Notes under the pieces: generated by a model
The model's input: only the letters and a program-made list of their open reading frames with translations
Database searches by the model: none
Told to the model about the DNA's origin: nothing
Made by a program: the position numbers and the translations under genes
Shown here: in pieces, positions 25,161 to 39,139 of the stretch
How positions within the stretch are numbered: the first letter of the stretch is position 1
How the letters are laid out: each line of letters opens with the position of its first letter
Source: Lepisosteus oculatus
Taxonomy: Eukaryota; Chordata; Actinopteri; Semionotiformes; Lepisosteidae
DNA length: 64,000 nt
Reading direction: 5' to 3'
NCBI RefSeq assembly: GCF_040954835.1
Contig: NC_090703.1
Coordinates: forward strand, 8,923,001-8,987,000

Positions 25161-28100
25161 TTTATTGCAGTTCTCTGTACATACCTATCGATTAAGAACG
25201 CATGGAGTCTATTTTATTGTTCGGCTCCCCCACGCTGCTCTTTGATCAACAGCACATGGTCTAAGAAAAGCTGTCTGCTGCAAGGTGTTACTTGGCATCA
25301 GCTGCAGCACTATTAGAAGTGGTGTCAGCCCTGTCATCCCGCCTGCCCTCCTCAGCCCTGCACAGTTAACTGTCTGTCACACATGAATCCTGCAGAGCTA
25401 ATTGAGAGTTGTGATCCATGTAGCTTTTTCCATTAGCGTTCCTAATGACAGGCAGCGAGACAGTTACACATGTTCTTCTGTCCCACTGGAGGACAGTCCT
25501 GCTGCCAGCCAGTGTGAACACTACTGCTCACCAATAACCCGTGTCAGTGGTTACCAGTCTCAACTTTACCACGATACACAGAGCACCTCAGGGATGTCAG
25601 ATAGACCCAGACTACAACAGTGTAGTATATATGCTGTATATAAATTACATACTTCTATATGCACTATAAATTATAGTAATTATATACAGTATGTCTATGA
25701 TATAATATTATCTATTATGGATTATATAATGCCCTATATATTATTTATATACAACCTATAGTGCATTAAATCTGTTCTACCATTCTCGTAATTGTCTTTT
25801 TTCAAACAATGATGTACTCTTTTGTAAGATAAATATTTTATTTTTGCAAAATAAATAGAATAATTAGGATTGTAAGGTATAAGTCACTTATTATATTGCA
25901 TATATTGTAGTCTGTGTGACTACAGAAGCCAAATACCTCCCTCTCCATTTTGTGTAACACTTTATATCTGCTTAAACTGTAAAATCTGATAAAAAACAAA
26001 GTCTAATTCCACTCTTTCTGTTCTCTTACCCCTGTCTCATTCCCCAAAATCAGCACAGTTCCTTGAGGAAGAGAAACATTATGGTATAAACCCTGACAAC
26101 TAGAACACACACACTAATATGTTCTCATAGGACTTTAAATGATCCATTACCAAAACTAATATGATAAGCACTTTCTGTTCCACATTCCCATCTGCTTGCT
26201 TTTTATCTATGAAATCATTTGTTTCTTTTGAGGGTGGCCTGGAGGGCAGATGGCAAGCAGTTTGATCTGACTGTTTGACCCGATCAGAATTCTGCAAGGG
26301 CTGGAATCAGTGGCTGGGATAAAAACACACACACAAACAAACAAACAAACAAACAAATAAAACAACAACTCAGTCACACGCATAAAGAATCTCTGGCCTC
26401 CACAGAAAATATGAATATACCCATATACCGCTTACCACCCTAGAGCAAAAAAGAGATACGATACAATTCAATTACAGCTGTGCTAAAATCATATTTAAAT
26501 CTCAGAGATATTCCCCCCGAACAAAGAAAAAAAGGGGAAAGGAAGAGGTGATAGCGTGCTTGAAGAAGAAATGGACGAAGACATATAACAGTAATAGTAT
26601 CCTTTAACATCTCCTTAACCCCTTCCCCTTCTCCCTGCTCCACCCCACCCCTCTCCCCTGGGGCCTGTTTGTTTCCCTGCCAGCAGCAGGAACACCGCGG
26701 TGCTGATGAGATGCTCAACCCACCATGAAATGTGCTACATCTCGGCACAACCTCCCCGTGATTGCGGTATTTACTTTTTAATCTCGCCATCCTTAATACA
26801 TACGATAAAAACTTTGTCACGTTAGATGGTGACAGATGGGCAAGAAGATGTTATTACTGTGAGAGCGTTGCCCCCAATCACGATAATTTTTCATCACCCC
26901 AATTACATTGTTGAGTGCGCAGTGGCACGTGGGCCAGCCTGAGAGCCAGGAATGGAAAGACATAAATAAAGATAAAATGAGGTGCCCTGCACTGCCTATT
27001 CCACAAACTACGTCTCAGGCCATCTTCAACACTCATAGAGCCAGAGTTCACCTGAAGGCTAAGTCTCATGTAGACAGAAGAACTACGCTGGCAACTTTGG
27101 CATAAATCCCTTTGTTTGGGTCTGATTGAATGCAGCTCATGCATGTAGACCTGTTTGAGAGCTGCATTGTACACATCAGACATTCTCTGAGAATGATCCG
27201 TAAATATATTTAAGACACATTGCTAAACACTACTGTACATTCTCACCCACTTTTGTAAAAGTTAGCAAATAAGAGAGCTTTAAAGTTCTTTCAATCACAT
27301 GATTAATCGATCGCACTGGTTTGCACATTTCACTTTTCACCCCGGATTAAAAGTATTAAAAAAGGAGTTAAAGTGGTGGTGCAGGAGTGCTCTTAAGGGG
27401 CTGTCATGCTCTTTCGCATTGTACGGTTTTCCACTGGCCATTGGCATTTGGACTCCTGGTGGCAAAGCATTTGGAATTAAGCACTCAGACAAGCCAACTG
27501 AAGTGCTGTTCCAGATCTGTGCTTGTGGAGTCTTTACTTACTGGTTTGGGAATAACTGTTATTTGGAAATATTTTCTGTTTATTCAGATTGGGAATGCAG
27601 GTCAAATACTGTACAACTACAACTCAACCAAAGCCCCAAAACCAACCCCTGATGAAGAGAGTCTTGAGTAAGTATAACACTTAAACAAGAACAAAGCGAA
27701 AAACATTTGGACATAAGCTTCACCATCCAGACACTGGATCAAAAAATCTCCACTTTTACCCTAAACTTCAGCCTCCAGTATTGTGTTTTTCAGTAGTTGC
27801 CAATTACGTTTACTTCAGTTCTGTGGAGAACAGGACAAATGACCAAATTCTTGATATCTTGATACGGGACTGTAGTGTTTATGCAGTCCACCACTGTATA
27901 CTGCACAGCTAAACAGGATCACATGAGGGTATCTGATGTTGTGTCTTTGCTTTGGAAGGATGAGAGGATAGCAGTGCAATGTTAAAGAGACATTATATTA
28001 TATATAATATCCCTCAGTCCTGAAGGGTGGGTGACTTGACATTTGTTGTTAGAAAGTAAAGAAACAAGAGATGCCCAGAAGATTGATCTTTGTTGTTTAG

Positions 28101-28559
28101 AAATACTTACAGAAAAATACTTTTAGAAATTAAAGTTGAGCTCTTGATTACATAACTACAAAAAAATGCAGTAATGTGCAGGTCGATTACTTTACATTTA
28201 CTGTAGCACTTTACATTCGGTTGCATGCCCTCTGGAGTTATTGACTTGAGCCACGGTTGTGATGGCACTGGACCCTAGCAGGTGTAAATCCAGATCTGGT
28301 AAAACTCTGATAAGCCTTTTAGAACTGGCAAAGAGCATGACTGTTTGTACTAATGTACATGTGTGCACATATGTGCGAAAGCGTTTGTATGTTTTGTCGC
28401 ACTAACCAAAATAACTTAACCGACTGTGTTTTTCCACTTAAATGTTGTTCAAATGAAATAAAAACCTTTAATGCTCGTGACAAAAAAAAAACATCCTCAG
28501 TAATGAGACGTGCCTGTTAGACTGCTAGTCATTAGGAACTGAAAAATCTCCTAAACTCC
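25161..28559. other. Gene-free region with microsatellites
   Basis: 25615-25760 is an AT-only-like tract with TATATA words. 26321-26370 is an (AC)n/(AAAC)n microsatellite. 26740-26960 looks enhancer-like (GGTATTTACTTTTTAATCTC, CCCCAATTACATTG, GGTGACAGATGGGC). 27380-27660 is open for over 90 codons in one frame, but no domain, splice signal or homologue was recognised. 27990-28010 holds a TATATTATATATAATAT palindrome. Confidence 0.4.
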
Positions 28560-29330
28560 ACGCCGCTATAATCCGTTAATGAAAAGAATGTAGTCACAGA
28601 TCTCATTTTTCAGACAATTCTTGTGTAAACTGGAAATTTTCCAGAGTATGCGCTTTGAAACAGGCACGCCATAAATCACTCCAAGCTGGCCGCCTCCAGT
28701 GCAGAAGCTTGAACGTTTTTAAATCGCGGCGCCATATGTTCACAGAAACCGGAAACCCATATGAGCAAAACCAAGAGAAAAGAAATACAGTCCCCTGCCC
28801 CCCTCACCGCCGTTATCCCCTCCCAAATAGTCTACTTCGCTCCGGGCAAACCAGCAAGCGATGCCTGCATGCAAGGCAACGAAATGGGTCATTTTTTAAT
28901 TAAATACAATATTAATTACTGTGAGCACCATTAACGATATGTGAGATTTGACTAATTAGTGTAATAGTTTCAGAGTCACGCTCATTAAATATGAAAATTA
29001 CAGCGGTAGAAAGGATTGGTTCCGTGATCAATCTTGTATGGACAGAAAGGAAATGATTTAGAGAATAGCTTTTATTGTACAATTAACTTCATTACAACCA
29101 GCCTGACAAGAATAAAGAGAGCAGGGATTTCATCTGCACTCAAGTTTAAAAACGCACTGTCGACGGCTTGTGGGTTTTTCCCGCTGAGTGAAATCCTAAC
29201 TTTTTTTAACGCAACAAATCGCCTAATCTGTACCCGGCTGAACGGCGCTCTGCAGTCTGTAGGCAGAGACACGGGGTCCGTCAGGAACTTCTTCGTGTTT
29301 TACTTTAGTCTTATCTAATCTAACAGTTCA
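28560..29330. promoter_or_regulatory. Candidate conserved non-coding element cluster
   Basis: A long repeat-free stretch mixing CpG-containing motifs (AAATCGCGGCGCCATATG, AACGGCGCTCTGCAG) with a dense homeodomain core at 28890-28990 (TTTTTTAATTAAATACAATA, TATTAATTACTG, CACCATTAACGATATG, GACTAATTAGTG). No coding signature was recognised. Regulatory function is inferred from composition only. Confidence 0.35.
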
Positions 29331-29888
29331 TTTTTCCTCCCACTATGCTGGTGTCACCACTACATCAATTCATTTTTAAAGAACAGTGCCATGAAAAGAA
29401 AATGAGAACTCTGTGTGAACTGAACAACTAAAACAAAGCATATTTTCAGCCTTTCAAACCTCTTGTGTTGTTGGTTTTTTTTTTTTATGGGAGAGCAGCT
29501 AGAAACCTCTGTAAGTCCGTGGCTCCTATGTGACAAACTGTAGCTATTATAATTTGGAAGACTTCCTTTTAGTCTAAAGACTCCTTGGTCATCAAGGGAT
29601 CTGACTGAATCGCGGCTTCTGTTAAAGACGGCGTTCCTCATCCTTTGTTTTTTTTTCTCGTACCAGAGACCAGCTTTCCAAGGTCCTTCTCCTCCAAGGA
29701 TCACTTAGAACAAAGAACGACCCGTGGCAAGAATAATATTTCATGAGTAATGTTACGGTTACAACAGGAACCAGTCATGCATCACTCCAGGAGCTGAGAA
29801 ACATGGTGTTAAAAGAGAACCTCCGTGCAGGTCCCTTGTTCCATTTTATCATTCAGGATATGGCAGAAACGTCTCTCTAAATGTCTCA
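29331..29888. other. Non-coding spacer
   Basis: No supported gene; contains a poly-T stretch near 29475-29486 and no recognised repeat. Confidence 0.4.
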
Positions 29889-30186
29889 GTAGGGTGGCGC
29901 AGTGCTGCAGTGGGTTCCTGGGTTCAATTCTGGACCTGGGGTGCTGTCTGCATGGTGTGTGTAGGTTCTCCCCTTGTTCATGTGGGCTTCCTCCTGGTGC
30001 CCCGGTTTCTTCCCACAGTCCAAAAACACACTGGGAGGTTAATTGGCCTCTGGGAAAACTGGCCCTCGCTTTGAGTGTTTGTGTGTCTGTTCAGTATGTA
30101 TCCTGCCTTGCTCCCGTTGCTTGCTGGGAAAGGGTCTGGCACCCTGACAGCCCCATGTTGGATAAGACAGTTAGAAAATGGATGGA
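29889..30186 (+). mobile_element. tRNA-headed SINE, family A, copy 2
   Basis: The plus-strand head AGGGTGGCGCAGTGCTGCAG is followed by B-box-like GGGTTCAATTC, GACCTGGGGTGCTGTCTGCA, a conserved middle (TTCTTCCCACAGTCCAAAAA, GGTTAATTGGCCTCTGGGAA), ATCCTGCCTTGCTCCCGTTG and the end GTTAGAAAATGGATGG. It is the cleanest copy of this family here. Imperfect flanking words (TGTCTCAG and TGTCTCCAG) may be its target-site duplication. Confidence 0.75.
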
Positions 30187-33100
30187 CAACAGGTGTGTCT
30201 CCAGGTTTTAGGAAATTATATTAAAAATAAAATAGAATACAGTAATAAAATACAATCCAAATATACTGTCAGAAAGGACAAAGCCAAATCATGCTATTCA
30301 GAACATAACAGGGCTGGAGTGCAGAATGTAATGAGCACAATCATTACAAAATTATCATCGTGCAGTCAGATTTGTGAATAGACATAAAAGCTTTTTTATT
30401 TCCTCCAGAATGAGAGTGAGGGGGCCACACTGTACAACTCTAAGGTCTCGAGTGGTTTTTGAAAGTGCAATTTAAAATGATCCATGATGAATTTCCCACT
30501 TTTATTGTTTCACTTCAGAGCTCGTGAAACAACTTCCAGCGGTTTGTCTGCTTGTTTGTTTGCCTTTTTTGCTTGTGTAAGACGTGATCCAGAAAATGAC
30601 ATTAAAATCCCACTCAGCCCAGCACAGAAACAAACCCTGAAATCACAACTGAGGTTCTACAGTATGAAGGGTACTGTACTTTGAAAATGCTATATTTTTA
30701 AACTATTTTTTAAAATGCAGTACTTCAAGCCAGACTTGAATGTATGTTATTCATGATGTGAGTGAGGGCATGTCGATTGGAAATAGTAGTGCAGCCAGGA
30801 AAACGCAGGGCCTGCTGTTTCAGTAGGAGTTAAGAAAGCCCAGGATGACTAATCGGGGCAGGGAATCCCTGTTATTATCAGCCAGTGACATCACCCACTT
30901 GGGTCGAACCCACGACACCTGGATCAGAGAGCTGAAGCTGCTTTTGGATGAGCACCTCTACCAGGCAAGTCACCAGAGAGCCCCCAAGGCCACTCCCCTT
31001 CTATTGATCTCTCCTGTGAGCCTGTCGGGGCATTGATCAATCAAACGATCAATCTGATCTGATCTGATTCAGTGAGACAGTCAACTGTCAACAGGAGACT
31101 CGTGTGCTCACTCAGATGCTCAACACTCTTTTTCCTTTATTGAAACAATAAGAAAAAGTTTGTGATCTCCATCCCCAGGAAGATTAAAAATGTAAAAAGC
31201 ATTCACACATCAATTTTAAAAGAATTTTAATAGAAAAATATGATAGCTGCTCCATGCAAAACCTATGATACCAACACTGCTTTGAATTCTCCACTGGCAG
31301 CCTATATGTTTACACTCTATCACATTTCCCCACATGTTTAAATAAACACATTTATGCTCCCTTAGCCAGTATCTGCTGTACATGTACTGTCAAATTTAGC
31401 TTTCCTATTAATACACTATTTGGAGTGGTGGAATATTGCCCTTTTGGAATTAACTGGCTTAGCATTTTAATGACACTAAGCTGTGAAAATATATTTGTTT
31501 ATTGAGCATCTACCATCATCAGGTACTGCGTGGGCTTTGGAAAGATAATTTTTGATCCTATAGGAGAACAGCGAAATCAAACTGAGGAATTGGCACAGCC
31601 TTGCATGTTAATTTTCCCATCTGTTAATTCACGCAACGTTTGAGTGAAAAAGGAGCCCACTTTTGGAGGGGTCAGCACAATTTATTTACACTGAATAAAG
31701 TCGAAAGAATGAAGATAACTGACTCATTTCACTAAACACTTAAGTTAAATGTAATGTACAATGTTTTGTTCACTTTTGCTAAAAACAAAAATCAAAGGTT
31801 TTTGGGATGATCACTAGACAGTATATATTTCAACATATTTGAAATAAAAAAACCTACACCTAAAAATGTAAATGGCATTGTGCCTGTTAGCATTTCATTA
31901 AACTGTTTTATATGTTTTACAAGCTGGTTGAAACATACTGTAAGAAAATGCAGCATTATTTTTCCCTTGATTATTATTTCTACACTTCTGATCAGGAGTG
32001 AAGTAGAACTCTCAGGATTTAAATGATGTGACTGGCAGGATTATCTTAACAAATTCTCATCAATTTATTTTCTGCACAAGCAAAAGGTTGTTTTCATTTG
32101 CATTTTTTTCTCATTTTCTGTGCTTTGTTTAAACTGCTTTGGTAGTTTTCTTTTCATTTTAAATAACTTTTCCCCTAATCTGTACAACATGACTATCTCC
32201 TCTTTTTGAGAATCACACTTCCATATTATTTAAATGTTAACCTCCAGAGTTAACACCAAAAAAGCCAATACTTTATCACATTTTTACTTTTTTATTTTTA
32301 TGCCTCTGTCTCTTTTAAATGATTGCACCTAGTTTGATCTGATTCATTTTGTGGTAGCACAAACAATTACTTTTCATCTTTATCAGTTCAAATAATCACC
32401 CCTTTTATGGGTATCATTTATTACCAGCCGACAGGTACCTGTTTATTAGAATTTAAAGCAGTATATCAGGATGGCAATCGTTTTTGGTCTATATTTACAT
32501 TTCAACTTCAGCTAAACAAGCATGACAAACACACGCAGTAAGTCAAGTCACAGCATGATTTAATTTTCATAACAGTTTCACAGGTTAGAGGGGCTGAAGT
32601 TTGGAGAAAGTTATAAGGAGTTTCCATCAAATACATTCACAGCTATTGTCAATTTGCAGCTATTGTCGATGATTTTAAATAAAAATGTTAGAGCTTCTCT
32701 CAGTAATGCTTTGTGCTGGGTGTTGTCTCCTTTCTAGACAAAAAACCTGTCTGCCATTATCTTCAGCAGTGTTCACCAGTCCTGGAGATATGAACTAGGG
32801 CTTTGGCTCAAATAGGACTGTAGTTCTGCTGCTGGTTGTATCCTGCTCTTAACATTTTTAACCCCATCATATATACTGTACATAGGTCGGTCTGATACTC
32901 AAGAAGAATCATTAAGAATTTGAAATTTGAAACCTTGAGATGAGACTGAGACTTTCCTTTTCAAGATACTTTTTAAATGAATACTTGGACATTTTGTTTT
33001 AGGTGAAAATCTCTTCTGGGTAAGTATTCCTGGGTTTGTTGCCTTTTGTATTGTCTATTAGTGTTTGTACAGAACGAGTGTACAGTAAGTGCCTGATCAA

Positions 33101-33369
33101 GAGGTGTGCCACAGGAGCCATTTTCAAGGCAAGCAGATGAGAGAAAATGGCGTGTTAATATCAGGGGCAGTAGGTACCATGGGAGGAGTAGTGGCAGAGG
33201 ATATATAACACTGACTGGCACCCAATCACAATCAAAGTCTCCCTTTTAGATAACACTATCAATCCATAACACCGAAAACTGTCGTTTAGAGACATTTAAA
33301 ACTCCATGTTTTTTTTCAGCAATATGTGCAGGGAATTTACGTTACCTTTGCAGACCTCGGGGTTACAGG
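30187..33369. other. Gene-free region
   Basis: No supported exon. 30845-31045 contains GGGTCGAACCCACGAC, resembling a SINE B-box in reverse, and ends near 31046-31080 in GATCAATC/GATCT short tandem repeats; it may be a very decayed SINE. 31160-32700 is AT-rich single-copy-looking sequence. Confidence 0.4.
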
Positions 33370-33860
33370 AGGTCTGTGCCTTTAATTTAGAGAATATCTT
33401 GAGGAATTTTAATTAATTTTCCACTCCTAGCTGCTGAATTTGCGTTAATTTTCCCCCCAAGGACTTTTATAAATTTCATCATTAATAAAATCAGACATTC
33501 AATTAGTCCAAAAATCCAGATTGCCAACTGTTTCATAACAGTCTCTCCATGATTTCTCTTTTCGTTATAAGGTGGGGGAAAAAGTTAAAACTAATTTCAT
33601 TAATCTAATTGTCATCACTTCAAACCATCTCTTAATTAGTACAAATTAATATGATTAATCAAAATAATGACAAAAACTCATTCAATTACAGGATTTCAAT
33701 GGCAAGTGGATGTGTAAAGGGTGATAGGAATATAAAAAATGGGGGCGGGCTGTAAAACGAGCTCTTGTGATAGGGATTTGTCCTGATTATTTAAGTAAAT
33801 GGCAGGTTATCAATCACAGAACATTTTTAATAAAGGGAGTTAAAACTTCAAAGTGTGGTC
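33370..33860. promoter_or_regulatory. Candidate conserved non-coding element
   Basis: The densest cluster of homeodomain-type words in the window: TTAATTAATTTTCC, GCGTTAATTTTCC, CATCATTAATAAAATCAG, CAATTAGTCC, ACTAATTTCATTAATCTAAT, CTTAATTAGTACAAATTAAT, ATGATTAATC. It contains no recognised repeat and few low-complexity runs. Function is inferred from composition. Confidence 0.4.
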
Positions 33861-36800
33861 GAGCTGCTTTGTCAGATGTTGTTTTTCTTTTGCCTTGAGC
33901 CTTAAAAATGATCCATCCTTACATCAGGTATGGTTATTTGCTTTGATTTTAAGCGGAGGGGTAAGGTATAGTGACACGTCAACATATTTTAGTTGAAAAG
34001 GCGAACGATAACTTTTTTCCAATCAACTTCATAATTTTTCCAGTTTTTTTTCCAGTAGTGGTAAATGCTTATTTCTTTTCTTTTAAATTGGAATTATTGC
34101 CCATGTTTTATTGTCCATTGTTGCCCAACACCAGTCTCTCAGGTTATTGTATCAAGTTTCTGATATCTTAAATTCATAGTGTTTATTTAATTTTGAGTAA
34201 ACTACATGGCTTGTGTAGCTATCAATTTATATAGCTTAGTTGTCCACCGTCTTGTTCCCAATAAATATTTGTGCCCCTTAGTGAATTATCATAGACTTTT
34301 TCCCCCTGTTGTACTATGGTCCAATTTTCCAATTTTGTGACACAAATATTTAAGCCACACCTGGCTATACACAGTGCTTCAGACAGAAAATGTTTCCTTG
34401 ACCAGACAACAGCAAGGACTGGCTGACTGATTACCTCTGTACCTCTGATTATCTCTAAAAAGTAAGACCATTTGACCAACAAATGAGGAATTTACGTACA
34501 AGGCGATTCTTTACACACAGTACAAGGGCACAGAATGGCAACTAGCTGCTTTGTGCATTTGAAGGTATGACCAATGATGGCGTGAGTTTCAAAGGGGGAG
34601 CCACTTGAGAATTTCAATGCTAGTTTCCTTTTTCAAACAGGATGCCCAGTTAAGCTTCAAGGACAGGGAAATAATGGTGTGTTTGGCCACACGCGACATT
34701 GTGAAGCAGGTACGGTAAATGATGCGGAAGTTTAAGGGCATTCCAACTGGTGCATATGGGTGCTCCCATTTATGGTAAGAAATTGGACATGGGCTCCCAT
34801 GAGGATTCTTCAAATCCCATGACCTGGCTTCTGTCCACCTGGATGGAGCCCTTGTAAGTGCAGTCAGAGAGGAGAAAGAGCCAACCGGGTTCTCCCTCCT
34901 GGGAGTGTGAGCAGTTCACTCAGCAGATCTGGGAGGAATAAGCTCACATGTGCAGGCAAAGTGCTCCCATGGGGAACTCTGCCCAGGAACAACAAAAAAA
35001 CCCCGCCTGAATTCAATCTGCTAGCGAAATGGCATTGGCAGACCAAGCATACCACTCTTCTCCTATACCTTCCAAGGGCTTCCCTGTGTTGCAGCAGCAC
35101 TCCCGGAGAACTGTAGCACACGTCGATGGGTGTTTATTAATGTTTATTCATGCTTTCTGAAGGCAACAGCCACCAAGGAGCTCAACGTGGCCTTTGATGA
35201 GGTAGGGACAGGGTACACCACAATTACTGCTGATGCATTCTCATAGCAATTCTGTACATTTACACCTATAGAAATAGGCTGTACTGCACAAACCACCTTG
35301 ATGAAGAAAATGCTGAAATTAAGAAGGACAAATCTTTTAAAACACATCCGAAGTTTATTACACCATGAAAAACTCCTGAAGCAAATATATTGTCTTGATA
35401 CACTTGGGGCTTGAACCAAAGAAGATAATTTGGGATTTCTAACTCCCGTTCCTGTTCAATAAGTACCTGATATGTTGTTAAAAAGCATTAAAAAAGGAAT
35501 GACAAATCTGATTTGACCTTTTCTCATTTTTAAAAACATTCATTACAGCAGTAGACTGTGCTTTCAAAACCAGCCTTCATTTTTAATGAACCTGCTGACC
35601 AGATGCTGGTGGAAACGCATTTTTACACCTTTCTAAAAAACATCAAAGAAAGAGACTTTTCAGAGAGATAATTCATCATACCCAGGAGAGAAAAAAAAGC
35701 ATTGAGCTGTGCATAAAGCAGAAATAAACTGCACCATCCATATTTTCATTGACAAAAGTGAACTCAATTTACACGGTTTAAGATCTTTGCTGACTAAACA
35801 CCTGCTGGTAATATCTGGCAAATTCCTTTTGTGTCTGGCATTATTGCTCAAATAAATAACCTTCACCACAATCAGTTTGAGGATCTTCACTTAAATTATC
35901 ACCCTGCGGATAGCTCACTCACGATCTTCTTCTTTATCCATTAACTATCCAGGAAAGTGATTTATTGGTAGGGAAAAAAAATGTGAGAAAAGGAACCTGT
36001 ACAATAATGCAATTGTGCCCTCTAGTGTTCCTTAACTGCAGTATCGTAGTGCTCCAGGGTTAGTTGCAGTGGATCATGGGGTGGAAAGGACAAGAGCGAG
36101 TTTTTAAATAAGACTGTGCTTTACTGGGAAGGGACGTCGGTGATGCAAGAGTTAAGTCACAAATGTTATTCATTGCTGAAAAACAGGAACTCACCCTACA
36201 AATACCTTTATTTTTGTTTTTAATACCACCCCCTTTTTGTCTCTCTTATGGGGAAAAAACATAATGAAAACTGGAGCAAACAAAACAGAAAGACATCTCA
36301 TGCCTCACGTCATGTTCTGCTCTTGCTGGTGCAGTTTTGGAAAGATTGGCCAGGTGCAGTGCTCTGGGGGCAAACAAACAAACAATAAAACAGGCAGCAA
36401 AGCGTGCAGGTTCAAGCACCATTGTTCAGATGGCACCCAAAAGGAATCGGTTAGTGGTTGGTGGGTGACGTTCAACAGTACCATCAATGAATGAGTGCTC
36501 TTGGGGATTTATTTCAATCCTAGAGAAATACAGGTGTCTTTTTCCTTGTTTCACCTGCTCTTAACCCAGCTCTTCCATCCAAGAGGCTGCCTTCACTCAC
36601 CCTGTGCCAGTATAGCCTGACAACAAACCAGCTCCAGAGTATATTCTTTTTTTTTTCACCCACTGATGTGCAGGTTTCCACTCCAGTGGGTCTTTTTCTA
36701 TGACAGACTGTTACCTTCTCAAGCGGAAAAGAATTTGATTGTTAACATCTGGGCCATTACAATTGCAAACTAGGGCTCTGTACATCAATCAGGAAGTGAT

Positions 36801-38258
36801 TTCAAAACAAAGAGACCATCCTCCAATCAATCTATTGGGAAGCAGAGGCATTACATGCTTCTGTAATCCGTGGTAATTAGCAGGATAATGGGAATGAGAT
36901 TTATGAATCAGCGGTGGAGTGGAGGTGTGGGTGCAATATCCCTCCAATTTGAAGTTTACTACTGAAATTACCAGGGAACAAATCCAAGGCTTTAGCGGGA
37001 GGGATCGTTTTTTAAAACATAAAAAGTTACACATTTTGAGGGGACACATTTCTTGTTCGTTTGGTTGTTTGGTTGTTTTCAGGGCCTGAAATGATCATAT
37101 ACTAGTCCAAATATTAAAACACGTTCACTTTTTTCACCAATTTATCTTGGTACGGAACAGAATGACAGAACTAAGGGCTTGTTAGCATGGAGGAAGGGAA
37201 TGAGGGTTTTGAAATTTTTAATTACACCTTTAGAATGCCATAAAAAATAACCTATTTATAAAATGAATGGACACCACTGACTTTACCAAGGTACATAACA
37301 TAATATTCCTCAATATGTATTATACAAGTACAATGTGTATGGTTTACCACCAGATCTTTTATTTCCATTTATTATTATACCACTTCTATTCATTTGTTCA
37401 TGGCTGCTATTGAAATTAACTCAGGGCTGTTTGAAAATCAGATTTTTAAGGGACAAGAAAACTCAGGGACAGTCTTCAGACTAGCCTCCCTCTCTTCCCC
37501 TTGCTCTGCTAATACTGTCAATTGGAATAATTATAAACACATTAAACTGTGCTGCTTGCTTAGGGCTGTAATGAAAATGATTCCGGTAAAGAAAGCAAAA
37601 CATATGGAGTCTACTCAGATGAATAAACAGAGAGAGATACTAATGCACAATGATCTTTGAGGCTGCTTAGCTACCCTGCAGGTGTCATGTTAAAAGTCAG
37701 TGTGTGAGACAGTGTGAGACACAGTGGGCTTCATACAATAAGTACAGACTTACACGGCACTCCCTTACATATACAAACACAGTATATTTCTGCATACTGT
37801 ATCTATATAGAATATTTTCATGTTCAGAAAGTATATTCATGGCTATTTTCATAATGAATATTATTTATTCATCATTTTTTCACCCTTTTTTGGTCTAAAA
37901 CATATTCATTCAGGTCTTGACAAAAAATAGTAAGGTCCACAGCTATTCGCTGCGATTACTATTGCTGCTTGTGAGGTACTTCTCAATTTTCTTCTAATAT
38001 AAATAATGCCTTCCTAAAATCACGTCTCGCTGTATATTAAAGAACAATGGATTTTATGTTATCCTAAGATTATTTTCAATTTAACTGGAGTCTGGTTCTG
38101 AAAATATCTCTGAATCCTGTAAGAAACATTATTGGGAAAATTGAAAATTCAGAATACTTTCCCCATTCTAAGTTCAAGATTAATTTCTCATTTCAAGGTT
38201 TGAGTGAGAAGACAGACGCCTAAACCAAAATAATTACAATTTTCTTTTAATTACTAAA
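33861..38258. other. Gene-free region
   Basis: No exon was recognised despite several open frames of 60-90 codons, none with family motifs. 34850-35120 is less AT-rich. 36360-36400 has short AAAC repeats. 37080-37075 flank T-rich GTTTGGTTGTTTGGTTG. 37700-37800 has several ACTGTAT words. Confidence 0.4.
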
Positions 38259-38590
38259 TCCATACATACATCCATTTTAACCCCTTTATCCAATCCAGGG
38301 GGTCAGACTCTTCATAATACCTCGGCAAGCAACGGGCACAAGACAGGATACACCCTTGATGAGACACCAGTCCATTGCAGGGTATACAGAGACACAAAAC
38401 CGTATACACACTCACACCTGGGCAAATTTTATGAGAAGCCAATTAACAGTCTTTGGACTGTGGGAGGAACCCGGAACACCCAGAGTAAACCCATACAAAT
38501 GCAGGGAGAATATACAAACTTCATGCAGATAGCACCTCAGGAATTGAACCCAGGACACCAATGCTAACCACTGCCCCACTGTGCCAGCCC
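38259..38590 (-). mobile_element. tRNA-headed SINE, family A, copy 3
   Basis: Plus-strand landmarks are CATACATCCATTTTAACCCC, GACAGGATACACCCTTGATG, GAAGCCAATTAACAGTCTTT, GACTGTGGGAGGAACCCGGA, GAATTGAACCCAGGACACC and GCTAACCACTGCCCCACTGT. Together they are the reverse complement of the copy at 29889. Near full length but diverged. Confidence 0.75.
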
Positions 38591-39139
38591 TTAATTACTA
38601 CAGGAGGTTACCTACAGGCAGGGATACGACCCATTTTTTCCCTGGAGTTTTGGGCTTCAAACTGGTGATCCCTGGCAGAAGTCTTATTTTCCTTTTTTCT
38701 TTTCTTCTCTTGCACGAGGCACAGGTGAGTTTATGCACTGCTTGTATAGACCTCTAATGTCACCTAACTGCCAGGTGGAAAGCGTTAATCCCACTACAGA
38801 AGAATAAATCATCTCAGATTAAAACAGCTGCCCGAGGACTGACAGAACTGTTACCAGACACAATTTGCTCTTAACCCTATCAACGTCACTCATATTATCC
38901 GGTGGCTACCAGTCAAAAAGGGTGGAAAATTGCATTTAATATTTTCTAGGGGGTACTTAAAGAATTCTGGGGGTATGCTGACCCCTGGATCCTCACACTA
39001 ATGGCAGCCCAGGCGCTGGTTGGCAAGGGCGTCTCCAGTGGTTACCACTGCCATCTCTCTCTCCCAGTTCCTGTGACGAGTGGTACCTGTCCCTCATGGC
39101 CAGGCCTTGCTGACCTTGCCTGGCACAGAAAGGACGTCT
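38591..39139. other. Non-coding spacer
   Basis: Ordinary composition; no gene or recognised repeat. A pyrimidine-rich run lies at 38690-38712. Confidence 0.4.

Noticed and set aside
27299..27671. Overlapping open frames of 117 and 94 codons
   Set aside because: No recognisable domain, no consistent splice signals and AT-rich composition typical of the desert.
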